From: Sophora flavescens
Lineage: Eukaryota; Streptophyta; Magnoliopsida; Fabales; Fabaceae
Reading direction: 5' to 3'
NCBI GenBank assembly: GCA_030762895.1
Contig: CM061064.1
Span: 236,312,586-236,376,585, forward strand
Length of the DNA stretch: 64,000 bases
This document shows positions 10,211 to 20,699 of the stretch, piece after piece (position 1 is the first letter of the stretch; every line of letters starts with the position of its first letter). The translations under genes were made by a program, and so were the position numbers. Under the pieces are notes generated by a model. It made no database searches, had not been told where the DNA came from, and saw only the letters and a list, made by a program, of their open reading frames with translations.

Positions 10211-12698
10211 GCATGGATTGCATGGTTTCACGCAGGCACTGTACAGCTTCATCAGGTTCCTTGGCCAACTCCCCTCCTTCATCATTACGAGTTGCACCTT
10301 GTGGCAAGGACGTGTTTGTATCATCTGTATAGGAAGTGGCGTTGGGAAACAATGTATTGGGAAGCATGTCTTCTCTGGTTTTGAAGGGAAAAATATTCTC
10401 ATAAAAGATCACATCTCGTGATACTGAAAATTGACGTGTTTGAAGATCATAAACTCGCCACCCTTTCTGACCTTGAGGGTATCCAACAAAGAGGCACTTG
10501 CGAGCCCTTGCAGCAAATTTGTCTCGTGACTTGGAGGAGGTTTGCACATAACAGAGACACCCAAAAGTTCTGATGTGCGCATACGGTGGAGATTTTCCAT
10601 AAAGCATCTCATAAGGTGTTGCTCCATCATTTGCCACGGTTGGTGTTCGATTAATGAGGTGAGCGGCTGTCAATATGCATTCTCCCCAAAAAAAGAGTGG
10701 CAAGTTTGCGTGGAATCTGAGAGCTCGTGCTACTTCTAGGATGTGACGATGCTTGCGTTCAACTCTACCATTTTGTTGAGGAGTTTCCACGCATGAGCTT
10801 TCATGGAGAATTCCTTCTTGAAGAAAGAAAGATTGGAGTGCAGAGTTTGTAAACTCAGTCCCATTGTCACTACGAACAGTCTTCACTTTGCTGTTAAATT
10901 GAGTTTGCACCATCTTGCAAAAGTTAATAAGTTGGATAGGTGCTTTAGCTTTGTCTTTTAACAAATAAACCCACAAACCTCGTGAGTAGTCATCAACAAT
11001 TGTAAGGAAATAGTGTGAACCATTATGTGATTTGGTTTGATATTTTCCCCATAAATCACAATGTATCAAATCAAAAATGGCATTAGCCTTATTATTACTC
11101 AAAGAAAATGGAAGTCTACATTGCTTGGAGCGAAGACAAACATCACAACACTCCTCTTTATTTGCAGTAAAAGGAAAACTAATCAACTTAGACAGCTTCA
11201 TGATTGTTTTACTACAAGGGTGTCCCATCCTTGCATGCCATAACTTATTTCCATCAGTTGAAACAACCACCTGTGAGAGGCCATGCACTGCCCTTTTGAA
11301 CACATAAACTCCATCATGCAGCTCACTGGATCCAATCGGCTTCTTCTTGGCTTGGTCCTGTATAACACAACCATCATCAAAATAAGTCACCAAGCATTTC
11401 AAATCACTAGTTAATTTGTGTACATATATTAAGTTGCAGCTAAACTCTGGAATATATAAGACACCATGCAATTTTATTGTGTCATTTAGATTCACACGGC
11501 CCACTTTGTGCACCATGACTGTGTCTCTAGTGGGCACTGTGATATTTAGAGGTTCCTTAAGGTTACATATATCCTCAAGGACTGAATACATAGGGGTCAT
11601 ATGGTGGGAAGCACCACTATCTAGAACCCAGCTTTGTGCATTGTAATTGAACATGTTACCAGACATATGTTCATCTTGCCCATTGCCTCTGTTTGCAAAT
11701 GAACTGTGTAAGGCATGACTTCCCTCATTGTTCGTGGTTTGGCCTTGAGTCTTGTCTGCCCATGCTAACCGTGCACCTCCTGAGTGTCCACTACTCTTGT
11801 TGTTGCGGTTTGTTCTCCTCATCTCCCAGTTAGGTGGGTAACCAATCAGCTCAAAACATTTTGCTTTCTCATGTCCCAGCTTGCCACAGTGGTCACATTT
11901 TGGTCTTGGGCCATCACGTGATCTTTGCCTGTTGTTGGAGTGAAACGCAGCTCCTATCTCCACTCTGCGATCTCTATTCTTTTCTGCTGCCATGCGTCCT
12001 TCTTCACGTAAAATATGGCTGAAAACTTTGCGCAGGGATGGTAATGTATCAGCGTTCAGAATGGTCCCTTTGGCCTGGGCATAACGATCACTATCAAGTC
12101 CACCAAGGAATAAGTGAACTCGATGGTCTTCATCTCTCTGGGTAAGCTCCCTGGATGCACCACAACTGCATTGTGGCAGTGGCTGCAGCTCGCAAAGCTC
12201 ATCAACAACACCTTTGAATTTGGTGTAATATTCAGTCACGTTCATGTTGGGCTCCTGTTGAATCAAGCAAAGGTCACGCCATAACTGATGAATGCGTGGA
12301 GCATTTGTTTGAGCAAAACGTTCTTCCAAATCCACCCATATTTCTCTAGCGGTTGTTGCATGGGTAATGCTGCTATGTAACGCTGGATCTATGGAGTTGA
12401 TTATCCATGCAGTTACCATTGAGTCAGCCTTATCCCAATCATGGAAATCTGGAGAATAGTTGGAGGGCTTGGCAATGGTTCCATCAACAAAACCCAACTT
12501 GGTTTTTGCTCGCAATGCCGTCTTCATCGACCGGGCCCAATTTCTATAGTTGTCTCCAGTGAGAGCAACCGCAACCAACGGCGTTCCGGGATTGTCAGAT
12601 GACCCTAGGTGGTAGGGCGACTGTGGGGTGATGGATGTCGTGCCGGAGGTATTTGTCTTCTTCTCCGATGGCTCCATCTCTGGTTCCAGGATCTTTGT

Positions 12699-12709
12699 CT
12701 CTGATGCCA
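12699..12709 (-). other. Copia 1 primer-binding site (initiator tRNA-Met type)
   Basis: On the minus strand, TGGCATCAGAG directly follows the 5' LTR end. It matches the common Copia primer site TGGTATCAGAG with one change. The reading ATG GCA TCA GAG places a start codon across the LTR/primer-site boundary. Confidence 0.75.
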
Positions 12710-12737
12710 TCATAAAACACAAACTCATAAGGCTGTG
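12710..12737 (-). repeat. Copia 1 5' LTR, inner 28 bp (left piece of the split LTR)
   Basis: Matches the plus-strand start of the 3' LTR copy (TCATAAAACAC...AAGGCTGTG) apart from a 2-bp deletion. It is cut by the Tat insertion after CTGTG at 12733-12737. The rest continues at 23542. Confidence 0.85.
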
Positions 12738-13192
12738 TGTTCCTGCCAAATATCTCGGGTATGAAATACTCGGCTGAACGAGGATTAGTGGGGTATTTTT
12801 GGATTGTGCTTGACAGAATGTGGATTCTGCTCCTACGTATCCAAAAGGGAATCAAAGCAAACGTAGTTCTAGAATGAGGGGTAAGCCCCCTATTTATAGT
12901 TGTTCTCTCAGGATCAGGCTCCGAAATAAGCGGAGGAATATTTGGATCAGATCGCGATCATGGGGAGAGATATCCGGAGCCTGATTGTCCGGAGTGGCAT
13001 TATGGCCAGCGAGATATTCGGCCCAGTTAGCTGCGGATGGATAGCTTGGGGCCGAGTAGTTATTCTCGGGTGTCAGGTGTGCTGACATGTCCTCGGCTTC
13101 GGAGGAGTTTGGGTCAAGGCCCATTCGCGGGGGCAAGCTCGGTTGGTCCGATGTATAGACGAGTTCTCGGTCTTACATTCTCGGCCAGTACA
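12738..13192 (-). repeat. Tat 3' LTR (455 bp)
   Basis: TG...CA ends (TGTTCCTGCC ... GGCCAGTACA on the plus strand). Comparing by eye with 23082-23536 I find two differences in 455 bp: G versus A in ACTCG(G/A)CTGAAC and C versus T in GATT(C/T)TGCTCC. Both fit C-to-T change at CHG sites, on one strand or the other. A TATA box lies at 12891-12898 on the minus strand. Confidence 0.95.
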
Positions 13193-13210
13193 CAAGCCCC
13201 CCGAGCTCCG
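13193..13210 (-). other. Tat polypurine tract
   Basis: The minus strand reads GGAGCTCGGGGGGCTTG immediately before the 3' LTR, the expected primer for plus-strand DNA synthesis. Confidence 0.65.
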
Positions 13211-13459
13211 AGCTTGAATAAGCGAAGGAGCTGATACGTATGAAAACCGAGCTTATTCTTCGGTTATGCAGTTATCCACATTCTTAGCTGTCATTTCAAT
13301 CAAGTCTTCTCTCTCTGTCAGAGAAAGCAATTATTCCCCTATTACTTCTTCGGCACGCCACAGACAAGAAACCATAGAGTTCCGCGCCCATTTAATGGGG
13401 GAAAATCAAAAGTCGCGCCCCTTTTGGGCCCAATGGACAATGGGCCACCAATTGCAGGT

Positions 13460-13467
13460 TATAAATA
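13460..13467 (+). promoter_or_regulatory. TATA box of the antisense gene
   Basis: TATAAATA on the plus strand, about 160 bp before the first ATG of the antisense ORF (13628). A pyrimidine-rich leader follows, with a possible leader donor CCAG/GTACG at about 13568. The box runs opposite to the LTR promoter. Confidence 0.5.
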
Positions 13468-13627
13468 CCTTCTCTGGCGCCAACTCCCTCCTACTTTGCT
13501 TACCCTTCTCTGCCATTCACCCTCGTCTTCCAAGCTTCTGCCCTTGTTCCTCTGCTTGTTATCCTCCAGGTACGCTCCGTCTCTTTTCTTCCTTCGTGCT
13601 TCTAAGCTCTATTTCTGACCTTCGGAC

Positions 13628-15710
13628 ATGAGTTCATCTATGTCTTCGAGTCAAATACTTCGCCTCACGGTTGAGGGTGAAGTTTCCCCAATTGGGGGAT
13701 CCCTTTCGCATTTCTTGTTCCTTCGCGGAAGGCGGCGTTGGGGAGGCGGAACCATCCTCCTCCGGTCATCTTCGACTGATTCAGATTCTTCCGATTCTGA
13801 TTCGTCTAGGTCTGGTTCTCCCCCTCCTAGAGTGTCCAAACCCGCCGCCCGTAAACAACGCCTTAGGGTTCCTAAAGACCCTATTCCCGATATAACCCTT
13901 CCCGGGTATACCTGGGTTAAAGGGGAGGTTGGAACCTTTTTTCGACTACCGGACTCCGATTCTATTGTTGAACTTCGGTCCCATATCAATATCTCAGCCT
14001 CAGGGGACGAGTCCGAGTTTATTTGCTCTCCGTGCACGAGCACCGAGTGTGTCTTTCTAAGGGCTCGCCCTTCCGAGCCTCCCTTTACATACATGTATAA
14101 AACACTTTTTGACAAACTGCATGTGTCTCTTCCCTTTACTGAGTTTGAGTGCGATGTCTGAGAACCATGAACGTCGCACCTACTCACCTTCACCCTAACA
14201 AACTGGGCTTTTATGAAAGCCTTTCAGATTCTATGTAAATACATAAAGATAGAGCCTACCACTCCGAAGTTTTTGTATTTTTATCAAACCAGATTTAGAG
14301 AAAAAGGGATGGGTATCCCTTAATGGGTTGAACCGAAAAGGTCTTCTTAGTTTATTCGCCTCGTCTTATAAAGACTTCAAGGTTGGCTTCTTCCGTGTTC
14401 GCCCTTCGAGTTCTCATACCTCCCACTTTTTTGACGAGAATAAACATGCCAAGTTTCCTTTATACTGGCAATCCTCTCCCACAAAATTCGTCGGCTTCGA
14501 GTATCGTTCCTCCCGCCGAGGATAGGCGGGATATAGATGTACTAGAGGGTCTTCCTCGGCCCCTCCATTGTGCACGCCTTATGAAACTCCCCTTCTCCTC
14601 CACCCCAAGGTCCGATCTTAAAAGTAAGTGCTCGGCTTTTTAATTTCTTAAGTATTTTCTGCCTGTGTTGTCATACTAACAACTCTTTCTTTTTGACAGT
14701 CATCATGGGAAAGTTCGACTTTTCAAAGCTTGTCAAGGCTGGTGTTGGTAAAGAGGGTCAGGGTCCCTCTTCAGCCGAGAAGAAGCAGAAAAGACCTCCT
14801 CCCACCAAGGTTTCTGCGAAAGGGGCTTCGTCATCCGCCCCTCAAAAAAGGAAGAGGACAGAGGTTGAAGTGGCGGCCGAAGATTCTCCCCTTCCTCGGC
14901 CCAAGCTCCCTCGCCCCACTACTCGGGGACGCAAATCGTGGGGCGAGAACAGCCACTTTCTACCCCCTCGAGCCGAAATGGTACAACACCACCCCAAGGC
15001 GGGGACTTCATCTCTCGGGGTGAAGACTTCAACCCCTCCTCTTCTTTCGACTCGACCCTCTTAAAAGCCGCTGATCTTCGGCTTATCAAGCGGCAGGGCC
15101 CGATCCAGCATGGAGGCCCTCTCGGTCCTCTCGCCTTCGTCTTTGCGGCTTTGGCTCGTTTCGTAGCCGAGAGGTGACGGAGACCGAGAGGAAGTCTCAG
15201 CAATTGGAGTCTGAGTTCGCTGCTATAGAGAGGTTGAAGGGGGATCTTTCCCGGATTGCCTCCGAGAATGAACGCTTGACTACCACCATCGCTGATATCA
15301 ATGCTCGGAACGCCGAGCTGGATTCTCGGGCGAAATCAGCGGAGGAAAGCAGAGCTCGAGTGGAAGAAGACAAGGCTCGTGCCGAAGAAAAGATCAAAGA
15401 GGCTCAGGCTGAGATTGATCGGCTCAAGGCTGCCTTGGAGGCTGAGATTCAGGCCAAGATACTGCTTGAGGAGGACGTACAGGAGGCCACCCGCTGCATT
15501 GTCATCGAGCACCGGAAAAGTTTTGACAAAGGCATTGCCCAAGCTGAGGTTCTGGTTCCCGGCATCGACCTTTCGGGGGCCGATGTGAATATGGAGGTGG
15601 TAAATGGGGAACTTGTTCCCATCATTCCCGAGGGGGAGGAAGAGGTGGACGTAGTGGGGGGCTCTCCGGACGATCATGTAGAGGCCGAGGAAAGCCATAG
15701 GGGGGAGTAG
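13628..15710 (+). pseudogene. Tat antisense gene (putative plant-transposon/Transposase_28-like protein), broken
   Basis: Plus strand, opposite to gag-pol. It opens with MSSSMSSSQILRLTVEGE and a Ser/Asp-rich stretch, then LPGYTWVKGEVGTFF, and stops at 14159-14161. Shifted frames continue with LHPNKLGFYESL, ILCKYIKIEPTTPKFLYFY and LLSLFASSYKDFKVGFFRV...FPLYW, typical of the plant Transposase_28 ('putative gypsy-type transposon') family. An intron is well supported: donor GTAAGT at 14624, branch point TACTAAC at 14674-14680, acceptor CAG at 14697-14699. The last part (15174-15710) is a strong coiled coil of about 110 residues, then an acidic tail ending with TAG. At least three frameshifts. Function unknown. 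Confidence 0.75.
14309..14596 (+). repeat. Source-position copy of the inverted duplicate (in the antisense gene)
   Basis: 288 bp matching 22300-22589 in inverted orientation. Here the sequence sits in its expected context, between an upstream ILCKYIKIEPTTPKFLYFY part and a downstream exon end with splice donor at 14624. It is 2 bp shorter than the gag copy and is frameshifted near 14515, while the gag copy keeps the frame. Confidence 0.9.
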
Positions 15711-16027
15711 CTGTTAATAGTTTTTTGTTCCTCCTTTGTACTGGGCTCATGCCCTTGTAACCCGATTACTTGAATGAATATTATTATCATTTTGCTGATT
15801 CTTTGTTATGTTCGGCTCGTCCATCGAATGTTCGGCTAAGGCCGAAATACTCTACCGTCCAAAATGGACGGTGGTCATTACACGAAAAGCACGTGTATTT
15901 CATTTTGCGTTGTCATGCATTAAATGCTTTTGGGAACCGTAATGGGTTCACGCAATCGCTGCCTTTCGCTTGGTTTCGAGGTTTGTTTTCCCAACAAATT
16001 CTCACACATTCTACTTCCTTTCGTGCC

Positions 16028-16572
16028 TATAAATAGGGCCCTTCCCACTTGTTCATTCCTCATCCTTTTCTATCAGTCAAGTTCGCTTCTTACTTCTCTT
16101 CCACCCGAGTAGTTCTATGCTAACAACAGGGGTTTACGTTCCCCTCTCCCAGTTGACATCCTTTTTTGGGTTTCACATCCGCCAAAAAGGATGTAAGTGG
16201 GAGACGGGATCCAAAATTCCTTGATCCTTCAAGAAGGATGTCAACTGGGAGAATAATAATCTTCGGGAGTCGAGAAAGGGGTAGCGGCCGTCTACCCCCT
16301 GAGTTGGCCGAGCACCTCATCGTCCAGCTTTCTCAGGGGGAGTGTGAACTACAGCCTCCCTTGAGAGAGCGTGATGGCGTTGAATCGGGGGGACTGGGGG
16401 CCGAGTGGCCCTTATTTTCAATTTCGGCTTTCAACCTCAGTGCTGCACTCAGTCCCGTGAATGTACTTTTCAAGAGTCAAACTTAGCTTTATTTTTGCTC
16501 ATTGTACTCGGTTTCCTTGAATGTATCACTCGGCTTTATTTTTGCCTTATTGTACTCGGTTTCCTTAATAAA
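16028..16572 (+). other. Second antisense TATA-to-AATAAA unit with hairpin
   Basis: TATAAATAGGG at 16028 is followed by a pyrimidine-rich leader, a three-armed inverted repeat (16146-16251), an open frame of 106 codons (16166-16486, no recognisable domain) and AATAAA at 16567-16572. It is oriented opposite to pol and points into the 45-bp array and the 3' end of pol. A short transcript, with read-through giving RNA antisense to integrase, is possible. Protein coding is doubtful because the frame includes the hairpin. Confidence 0.4.
16146..16251 (+). repeat. Three-armed inverted repeat (two mutually exclusive hairpins)
   Basis: Arm 1 (16146-16169) begins CTCCCAGTTGACATCCTT. Arm 2 (16182-16203) is its near-perfect reverse complement (AAAAAGGATGTAAGTGGGAG), giving a stem of about 20 bp with a 12-nt loop. 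Arm 3 (16234-16251), AAGGATGTCAACTGGGAG, is a perfect 18-nt reverse complement of the same first arm. Arm 1 can therefore pair with arm 2 or arm 3 but not with both. Confidence 0.75.
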
Positions 16573-16724
16573 ACAATGGCTCATACTTGGCCTTTACGAA
16601 TTTTGTTTTTCGCGCATATTCAGCTTTACAATTTTCGTAGCTTGAACTTAGCGTAAATAACTATAAAGTAGCTCGGATTCGGCTAGTAAGATCATACCTG
16701 ACCTTTATACTTAACTTTATGGCT

Positions 16725-17220
16725 CGTACTCGGCCATGAGGCTCTGACTTGGCCTTTGGAATTGAACGGCTCGGACTCGGCCGCCGGGCTCAAACTTGGC
16801 CCCTCTGACTAGCTCGAACTCGGCTAACGGCTCGTACTCGGCCGCCGGGCTCACACTTGGCCCCTCTGACAACGGCTCGTACTCGGCCGCCGGGCTCATA
16901 CTTGGCCCCTCTGACAACGGCTCGTACTCGGCCGTCGGGCTCATACTTGGCACCTCTGACAAGCTCGAACTCGGCTAACGGCTCGTACTCGTCCGCCGGG
17001 CTCACACTTGGCCCCTCTGACAACGGCTCGTACTCGGCCGCCAGGCTCATACTTGGCCCCTCTGACTACGGCTCGTACTCGGCCGCCGGGCTCATACTTG
17101 GCCCCTCTGACTACGGCTCGTACTCGGCCGTCGGGCTCATACTTGGCCCCTCTGACTACGGCTCGTACTCGGCCGCCGGGCTCATACTTGGCCCCTTTGA
17201 CAATGGCTCGTACTCGGCCA
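16725..17220. repeat. 45-bp tandem repeat array downstream of Tat pol
   Basis: About ten copies of a 45-bp unit, GGCTCGTACTCGGCCGCCGG + GCTCATACTTGGCCCCTCTG + ACAAC/ACTAC. Because 45 is a multiple of three, every frame on both strands stays open, giving meaningless repetitive translations. Some copies are shortened or joined by AGCTCGAACTCGGCTAAC. The array separates the end of pol from the antisense gene region, where Tat elements often carry tandem repeats. Confidence 0.9.
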
Positions 17221-17407
17221 TTAAAATAGGATATCTGCAAAATAAAGACTTCGGCAAGGCAAGGAAAAATAAAACCATATTCATAATAAATTCTGCTTTT
17301 TATTGAATGGAGTCCGCGGTGTGCCTCGTTAAAACCTCCCCGGTCAAAACCCATTTTGGGAAAAAATACCGAGGTAGGAAAAAGAGTACAGCACCCGACT
17401 ATATACA

Positions 17408-18674
17408 TCAGCTGTAATAAAACTTCAAATGAGAAGCATTCCAAGTCCTCGGGATAGGAATTCCCGACAATTCTTCTAACCTATAGGCCCCGTTCCCCAG
17501 GTTTTCAACCACTCGGAATGGTCCTCCCCAATTTGCCGCTAACTTGCCTTCCGTGCGGTCCTTCCTTGCTTCCCCTTTTATTCTCAGCACTAAGTCCCCG
17601 CGCAGAAAATTCCTCGGCCTTACTCTTGAATTATACCTTCTAGTGGCTCTCTGTTTGCAGGCTTCTTCTCTGATTCTGGCTTCCTCCCTAACCTCTTCTA
17701 CCAAGTCAAGCTCGACCCTCATATTGCTCCCATTGTCGTTTGGCTCGTGTTGCACACGCTCGGAAAGACCGGTTCCCCAACCTCACCTGGGATCATGGCG
17801 TCGGTTGCCCGTGACGTCACTGAAGGGTGTTTCTTGAGTGGTAGATTGAGGCGTACAGTGATAGGTCCAGAGAATACTCGGTAACTCCTCTGCCCATGCT
17901 CCTTTAGATCTTCCTACTCTTTTCTTCAGCTCCCCAAGGATGATCTTGTTAGCTGCTTCGGCCTGCCCATTGGTTTGGGGGTGCTCAACGGATGTAACCT
18001 GGTGCTTGATACCGAGGTTGTCATAGAATTCCCGTAGCTTCTTATCCACAAATTGTCTTCCGTTGTCAGTAACGATTGCGAAGGGAATTCCGTGCCTACA
18101 AATAAGGCTTTTCCACACAAATTTCTGCACCTTCTCGGCAGTAATCTTAGCCAAAGGCTCGCTTCGATCCATTTGGTGAAGTAGTCTACGCTACCAGTAG
18201 GAATTTGACTTGGCCTTTGGCATCGGGAAAGGCCCCAAGTATGTCCATTACCCACATTGCAAACGGCCAAGGCGAGTTTAATTTGTGAAGTTCTTCAGGG
18301 GGGGTATGATTTACATTGGAACATCTCTGGCACTCATCACACCGCTTCGTCCACTCCATGCAATCAGCTCTAAGGGTAGGCCAATAATACCCTGCTCGGA
18401 CTATCTTGGAGGCCATTGATCTGCCACCACTGTGAAAACCACAGATTCCTCGGTGAACCTCTTCCATGACATACTTAGATTGTGCCTTGGTCAAACATTT
18501 TAGCAAAGGCGCCGAGAACCCCCGCTTATACAGCTCCCCGGCGATTATGGTGAAATGACTTGCCCTTAGCCTGACTTTCCCGGCCTCAGCCTGATCCGAG
18601 GGTAGAGCTTCTGAGGATAAGTACTCCCAGATAGGTGCCATCCACTCTCGGTCAACCAACTCATTGGCCATCAC
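17408..18674 (-). pseudogene. Tat integrase, frameshifted
   Basis: Minus strand: the zinc-binding N-terminus VHRGICGFHSGGRSMASKIV...CDECQRC (HHCC), then a frame change. The catalytic core follows, with VDYFTKWIEA (first Asp), VTDNGRQFVDKKLREFYDNL (second Asp) and HPQTNGQAEAANKII (Glu). The C-terminal segment includes NLGNGAYRLEELSG and ends ...HLKFYYS at 17408. The core is split over overlapping frames (18270-17926 and 18172-17783), and the tail lies in a third stretch (17755-17408). Confidence 0.88.
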
Positions 18675-18749
18675 CTCTTCTGTCCCAATGCTTGGTTCAT
18701 TGAGGGTTTCTTGAATAACCGCTTACGTGGTGTCCCGCTTCTTTGTCTT

Positions 18750-19640
18750 TGGCAAGCTTAGACAACAAATCAGCCCGAGTGTTTTCCTCTCGGGAATGTG
18801 CTCAATGGTGAACTTTTCAAAGCCGGAGATTAGCTGGTTAACCTTACACAAATATCTGGTGAGCCGAGGTTCCTTCGTCCCGATAGCCCCGGATATTTGT
18901 CCTGACTAGTTGTGAATCACTTGCACTTGACAGCCTTCGCCCCCATTTCATTCGCCAGCCTTAGTCCCGCTATCAGAGCTTCATACTCGGCCTGATTGTT
19001 CGAGGTTTTGAACTCGAATTTCAACGATTGTTCCAATATCAAATCTCCCGGTCCTTCCAGAATCACCCCCGCTCCACCGCCCCGATATTTGAGGATCCAT
19101 CCACGTATAGATTCAACCATGTATCCTCGGCCCCGGGCTGTGGATGGAGCTCGGCTATGAAGTCGACAGGCATTGTGATTTCAGGGGTCCTCTCATCTCG
19201 TATTTCAAGCCAAACTCGGACAACTCTACCGACCAAGCAATCATACGCCCGCCAATTCGGGTTTTTGAGTATCTGTTTGATGGGGTGATCCGTCTTAACA
19301 ACCACTTGGTGACTCGAAAGTACGGGCGCAACCGGCCGAACTGCGTCGCCAAGGCTAAGACCAGCTTCTCAATAACTTGATACCGAAGTTTCGGCATCAT
19401 GGAGCACCCTCTTGATGAAGTATACTGGCATTTGGGCTTTCTCTACCTCCCCGCACGATGATCGCGCTAATGGCATTCTCGGAGGCCGATCTGAGACAGA
19501 TACAATTCTTTCCCCGAGATGGGCCTTGTTAATATCGGGCGGGGAGGACAGAAAGTCCTTGAAGTCGACAAAAGCCTTTTTTCAGTCCTCGGTCCATTTG
19601 AAGGTTTGGGGCTTCTTCAAGCAACTTGAAGAAAGGCCGA
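18750..19640 (-). pseudogene. Tat RNase H plus second (archaeal-like) RNase H, frameshifted
   Basis: The first RNase H is represented in pieces near 19400-19150 (MMPKLRYQVIEKLVLALA, then VVKTDHPIKQILKNP). The second begins near 19130: NLYVDGSSN, then GAGVILEGPGDLILEQSLKF and NNQAEYEALIAGLRLA. This second domain with DGSSN and NQAEYEALIAG is the additional archaeal-type RNase H known in Tat elements. At least three frame changes split the region. Confidence 0.8.
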
Positions 19641-20662
19641 GCTTTCTCATGGATTTGGGTAGGAACCGAGATAATGACGCCACCGCCCCGCCAATCTTTG
19701 TACTTCTTTAACGTTCTGCGGGCTTCTCATCTCAATTACGGCCAAGCACTTATCGGGATTGGCTTCAATTCCCCGGTGGGTAAGCATAAAGCCGAGGAAT
19801 TTACCCCCATGGACACCGAAAACACACTTTTCCGGATTGAGCCTCATGTTGAACCTTCTCAACTGCTGAAATATTTCTTCTAGATCTAAAGGGTGGCGGC
19901 TGGGGTCATCAGATTTCACTACCATGTCATCCACATATACTTCCATGGTCCTGCCAATTTGCTTCTCAAATACTCGGTCCATAAGTCTCTGGTACGTAGC
20001 TCCCGCATTCTTCAGCCCAAACGGCATTACTCTGTAGCAATAATTTGACCCCTCGGTAATGAAGGCTGTTTTTTCCTCGTCCGGGGGGTACATTCTAATT
20101 TGGTTGTACCCGGAGTACGCATCCAAGAAGCTTAAAATTCTGTATCCGAAGCCCCACAACCAGACTGTCAATACTCGGCAAGAGGATAAGAGTCTTTTGG
20201 GCATGCTTTGTTCAGATCCGTATAATCAGTGCACATGCGCCACTTGCCGTTTGCTTTCTTGACGAGAACGACGTTGGCCAACCATGTGGTGTATTCTACT
20301 TCTCGGATAAAGTTGGCCTTGACCAACTTCGCCGTCTCCTCTTCGACTACTTTTCTCCTCTCTTCACCTAATCTCCTCCTTCTTCTCGGGCCATCAAGCC
20401 TCGGGACAGATTGCCAATTTATGGCATAAAAAGTTGGGATCAATTCCGGCATGTCGGATGTGGTCCACGCAAATAGATCGGCATTTCTGCGCAAAGTACT
20501 TGTTTTATTTCTTCTTTCGAGTAGGTTCAAGGTGACCACCGAGCTTGGTACACTGTTCAGCCGCGCGCCGAGTTGGAACTTCTCTAGCTCCTCAATAGGT
20601 TGCGGACGTTGTTCCTGCGCGTCCATCCCGGGATCCAGCTCAACGGAGTTTCTCGAACTCAC
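19640..20662 (-). pseudogene. Tat reverse transcriptase, frameshifted
   Basis: Minus-strand stretches carry ALVKANFIREV-like and MCTDYTDLNKACPKDSYPL (ending at 20168), then FLDAYSGYNQIRMYPPDEEK, MPFGLKNAGATYQRLMD and the catalytic YVDDMVVKS, then RRFNMRLNPEKCVFGV and GFMLTHRGIEANPDK (to 19647). These are the expected Ty3/Gypsy RT blocks in order. A frame change separates the two open stretches near 20190, just before the second. The protein would copy element RNA into DNA if intact. Confidence 0.88.
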
Positions 20663-20699
20663 CGCCTTGTCCTTCCCCCTGTCTAGGGTTTCTATGGTG

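Larger units (their letters stand above)
8241..12710 (-). pseudogene. Copia 1 gag-pol polyprotein, one frame with two premature TAG codons
   Basis: Read on the minus strand: gag core (LTGDNYRNWARSMKTALR, then YYTKFKGVVDELC), zinc knuckle CDHCGKLGHEKAKC, protease WVLDSGASHHM, integrase (HARMGHP...C..C; D in HCDLW; D in VRSDNG; E in ETPQQNGRVERKHR), RT (GCKWVYKIKY, MDVRNAFLHGDLDEEVYM, YVDDLIIAAND) and RNase H (YYDSDWA, SSCEAEYRSM). The stretches 12710-10044, 10013-9756 and 9725-8241 share one frame. They are separated by TAG stops at 10044-10046 and 9756-9758, each where repeat or family context expects CAG (Gln). Otherwise the protein is intact. The first ATG inside the element (12708-12710) overlaps the primer-binding site; the next is at about 12677. 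Confidence 0.93.

Noticed and set aside
10012..10421. Plus-strand frames opposite the Copia 1 linker (SGSACE-type repeats)
   Set aside because: Shadows of the tandem repeat in the polyprotein on the minus strand.
12894..13136. 80-codon minus-strand frame present identically in both Tat LTRs (12894-13136 and 23238-23480)
   Set aside because: Conserved only because the LTRs are near-identical; it has no domain and lies across the promoter region.
13651..14193. Minus-strand 180-codon frame opposite the Tat antisense ORF
   Set aside because: Acidic low-complexity shadow of the Ser/Asp-rich coding strand; the plus strand has the recognisable domain and splice signals.
16725..17220. Possible CRISPR-like array
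   Set aside because: Direct tandem repeats without unique spacers, in a plant retrotransposon.
16790..17444. Long open frames on both strands over the 45-bp array (for example GSYSAAGLILGPSDN-type peptides)
   Set aside because: They exist only because the repeat unit is a multiple of three; no domain, no start context, and they overlap the end of pol.
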